From: an uncultured Clostridia bacterium
GTDB lineage: Bacteria > Bacillota > Clostridia > UBA1381 > UBA9506
Direction: 5' to 3'
Assembly: GCA_934438075.1 (NCBI GenBank)
Contig: CAKSBF010000001.1
Span: forward strand, 434,001 to 498,000
DNA: 64,000 bases
Of the stretch, positions 62,687 through 64,000 are shown one piece after another. The notes beneath the pieces are model-generated. The model did not search any database. It worked only from the letters and a program-made list of their open reading frames with translations, and was not told the DNA's origin. A program made the position numbers and the translations under genes. Numbering within the stretch: the first letter of the stretch is position 1; every line of letters starts with the position of its first letter.

Positions 62687-62743
62687 AATAAACACATAAT
62701 AGAAAAAGCGGTTATGCTTTTCTTCTTTGATGTTGTGTTTATT
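62687..62743. repeat. Long inverted repeat between the EamA and PIG-L genes
   Basis: Outer arms AATAAACACA/TGTGTTTATT (perfect 10 bp) enclose AGAAAAAGC/GCTTTTCT. It lies about 110 bp upstream of the PIG-L gene and 80 bp upstream of the EamA start, with TATAC nearby. Confidence 0.55.
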
Positions 62744-62853
62744 ATACCATATTTATCGCATATTAGCAAGTTTTTCCAAGCCTTATGCATACAAATGGCA
62801 CTGCAAAAACTCAATAAATTAACAAAATAGTTTTAACAGGAGGAATCATAACC

Positions 62854-63558
62854 ATGCGTGTATTATCTATTATGTGTCATCCCGACGACATGGAATTAAA
62901 ATGCAGCGGAACATTAATCCGCTATAAGCAGAAAGGACATGATGTCATTTCGTGCCACGTTGCCAACGGCAATATGGGGCACATGGTAATTGCTCCGGAC
63001 GAATTGCGTAAAATTCGCCGCAAAGAAGCGCAAAATGCCGCTGCAATTGCAGGAATTGAATGTGTTTCGGCAGATCTTGACGACCTGACAATTAACGCCG
63101 CAGACGAAACTCAATTGAAAGAAATAATGCGCATTATCCGCTACGCACAACCCGATATTATCCTTACCCATGACCCTGATGACTATTGCAGCGATCATAC
63201 CGAGGTTTCAAAACTGGTCTTTAACGCCTCATTTTCCGCAACCTGCCCTCACTTTCATCCACAGCTCGGAAAAGCTTCGCCGCTGGCAGCCATTTATTAC
63301 GCCGATACTGATGACGGACTTCGCTTTATACCCACCGAATATGTCGACATTACAGACTGCATCGAACAAAAAGCGGAAATGATGCGCTGTCACGAAAGCC
63401 AGCTAGCATGGCTGACGGAGCACCATAACTGCGACGCCATCGCAGAAATGTATAACCGCGGGGCATTTTGGGGCAAGCAATGCGGTGTAAAATATGCCGA
63501 AGCCTTTCGCCCGCTGCTCGTTAGCGGACGAATGAGAGCCTACCGCATGCTGCCTTAA
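62854..63558 (+). CDS. PIG-L family deacetylase
   Basis: This 234-residue LmbE-like protein begins VLSIMCHPDDMELKCSGTL, the PHPDD-type zinc motif with Cys replacing the first Pro. QPDIILTHDPDDYCSDHTEVSKL supplies the second His cluster. The family removes N-acetyl groups from GlcNAc-containing or related substrates. AGGAGG precedes the ATG. No glycosyltransferase partner is nearby, so the substrate is open. Confidence 0.9.
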   Translation: MRVLSIMCHPDDMELKCSGTLIRYKQKGHDVISCHVANGNMGHMVIAPDELRKIRRKEAQNAAAIAGIECVSADLDDLTINAADETQLKEIMRIIRYAQPDIILTHDPDDYCSDHTEVSKLVFNASFSATCPHFHPQLGKASPLAAIYYADTDDGLRFIPTEYVDITDCIEQKAEMMRCHESQLAWLTEHHNCDAIAEMYNRGAFWGKQCGVKYAEAFRPLLVSGRMRAYRMLP

Positions 63559-63599
63559 TGAAAATAATAATGCCATGGTTAAAGATCACAGACTTCTCC

Positions 63600-63970
63600 G
63601 CGCCGCAAATGCACTCGTAAAAAGGTGATGGCGATAGCGGGTCATCGTGAACGCACTTGCAAAGCGAATGGCCGACGCAAACGTGGCTTTTTGCGAAGGA
63701 GGAGGCGCACGAAAGCGGGCGGATGTTTTTTTGCATAGAAAAACGGAGCAAAGCGAACTTTGCTCCGACGTGGCAATGCCGAACCATTGAGATATTTGCG
63801 CCGCAGGCACACTCGCAAAAAGGTGGTAGCGAAAGTGAGCCGTTGTGAGCGCGTTTACAAGCGAACAGGCGAGCCGAGCGTGCCTTTTTGCGAAAGAGGA
63901 GGAACGGCGGCGCGTGTGACTGATTTTTCTGCAAAGAAAAATCGGAACGGAGCAAAGTCCGTTCCGACGT
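63600..63970 (-). repeat. Two degenerate tandem copies of a ~175-bp element next to tRNA-Ser
   Basis: Copy A (about 63600-63773) and copy B (about 63798-63972) both begin GCGCCGCA and share ACTCG(C/T)AAAAAGGTG, TTTTTGCGAA and GAGGAGG. Both end in a stem-loop followed by CCGACGTGG. The A stem is CGGAGCAAAG/CTTTGCTCCG (63744-63767) and the B stem is CGGAACGGA/TCCGTTCCG (63943-63966). ORFs inside both copies look spurious. The B stem probably terminates the tRNA. Confidence 0.75.
63936..63966 (-). terminator. Terminator of tRNA-Ser
   Basis: On the minus strand CGGAACGGA-CTTTGC-TCCGTTCCG followed by ATTTTTC, four bases after the tRNA CCA. Confidence 0.8.
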
Positions 63971-64000
63971 GGCGGAGAGGGAGGGATTCGAACCCTCGAA
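63970..64000 (-). tRNA. tRNA-Ser (partial, 3' end only)
   Basis: On the minus strand the sequence ends in GGGTTCGAATCCCTC followed by CCTCTCCGCCA, the T-arm, acceptor strand and CCA of a serine-type tRNA. The 5' part and anticodon lie outside the window, so the serine identity rests on the acceptor end only. Confidence 0.7.

Noticed and set aside
63521..63955. 144-codon minus-strand ORF with Cys/His-rich repeats
   Set aside because: It spans both copies of the tandem repeat, overlaps the PIG-L gene end and the tRNA terminator, and has no ribosome site or domain.

Overview
The window is a gene-dense, moderate-GC stretch of a Firmicutes (Clostridia) chromosome. This rests on the rpmH-rnpA-yidD-yidC-jag cluster, RNase Y, Veg, RecO with a YqzL-like protein, type III glutamine synthetase, anaerobic ribonucleotide reductase, strong AGGAGG-type ribosome sites, frequent TTG/GTG starts, and two S-layer-homology (SLH) proteins. 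A GH105 unsaturated-uronyl hydrolase, a GH94-type phosphorylase and a GH26-like protein suggest an anaerobic plant-glycan user, possibly a gut Oscillospirales/Monoglobus-like lineage (inference, low confidence). Nothing here indicates a prophage, plasmid, insertion sequence or CRISPR array.

Layout. 1-11.6 kb (mostly minus strand): partial amidohydrolase, Na/Pi transporter, GlnN, the paired TIGR03960/TIGR03936 radical-SAM genes, recO, yqzL-like, era, a TagA-type glycosyltransferase and a polytopic membrane protein. 11.7-14.7 kb: two small envelope proteins, tRNA-Glu(CTC), an SLH protein. 14.9-17.6 kb: argD-argF-GNAT operon behind a promoter covered by two ARG boxes. 17.7-20.5 kb: CdaR-type regulator and ftsEX. 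20.6-23.9 kb: small export protein, HAD phosphatase, and a zinc-ribbon/TM/beta-propeller protein. 24.1-26.6 kb: rpmH-rnpA-yidD-yidC-jag. 26.6-32.6 kb: DUF1294, rny, NUDIX, GH26-like, gltX. 32.6-36.9 kb: GshA-like ligase, esterase, veg, an Ala/Ser-repeat lipoprotein, rsmA. 37-40 kb: metQ-metN-metI behind a leader. 40.2-43.1 kb: nrdD-nrdG with a NrdR box pair. 43.3-48.2 kb: large S-layer protein and pyrG. 48.4-53 kb: HAD phosphatase, MFS transporter, GH94-type phosphorylase. 53.1-57.5 kb: iron regulator and feoA-feoA-feoB-Cys-rich protein-DUF2325. 58-61.6 kb: GH105 hydrolase and a membrane-bound AraC regulator. 61.7-64 kb: EamA transporter, PIG-L deacetylase, a tandem repeat and a partial tRNA-Ser.

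The most interesting element is the metQNI leader (about 39.66-40.04 kb). A consensus promoter is followed by a 34-codon ORF with its own ribosome site. Within 16 residues it carries six Met and four Cys (MYMSEMCMSHMCMRCC). An intrinsic terminator comes next, then a second 21-codon ORF that overlaps two mutually exclusive hairpins, and then metQ. I see no S-box or T-box. This looks like ribosome-mediated attenuation sensing Met and/or Cys, which is unusual for Firmicutes methionine genes. Other notable items are an apparent AUA start codon for RNase Y, an orphan iron-type operator after the feo operon, and a tandem dispersed-type repeat beside tRNA-Ser.
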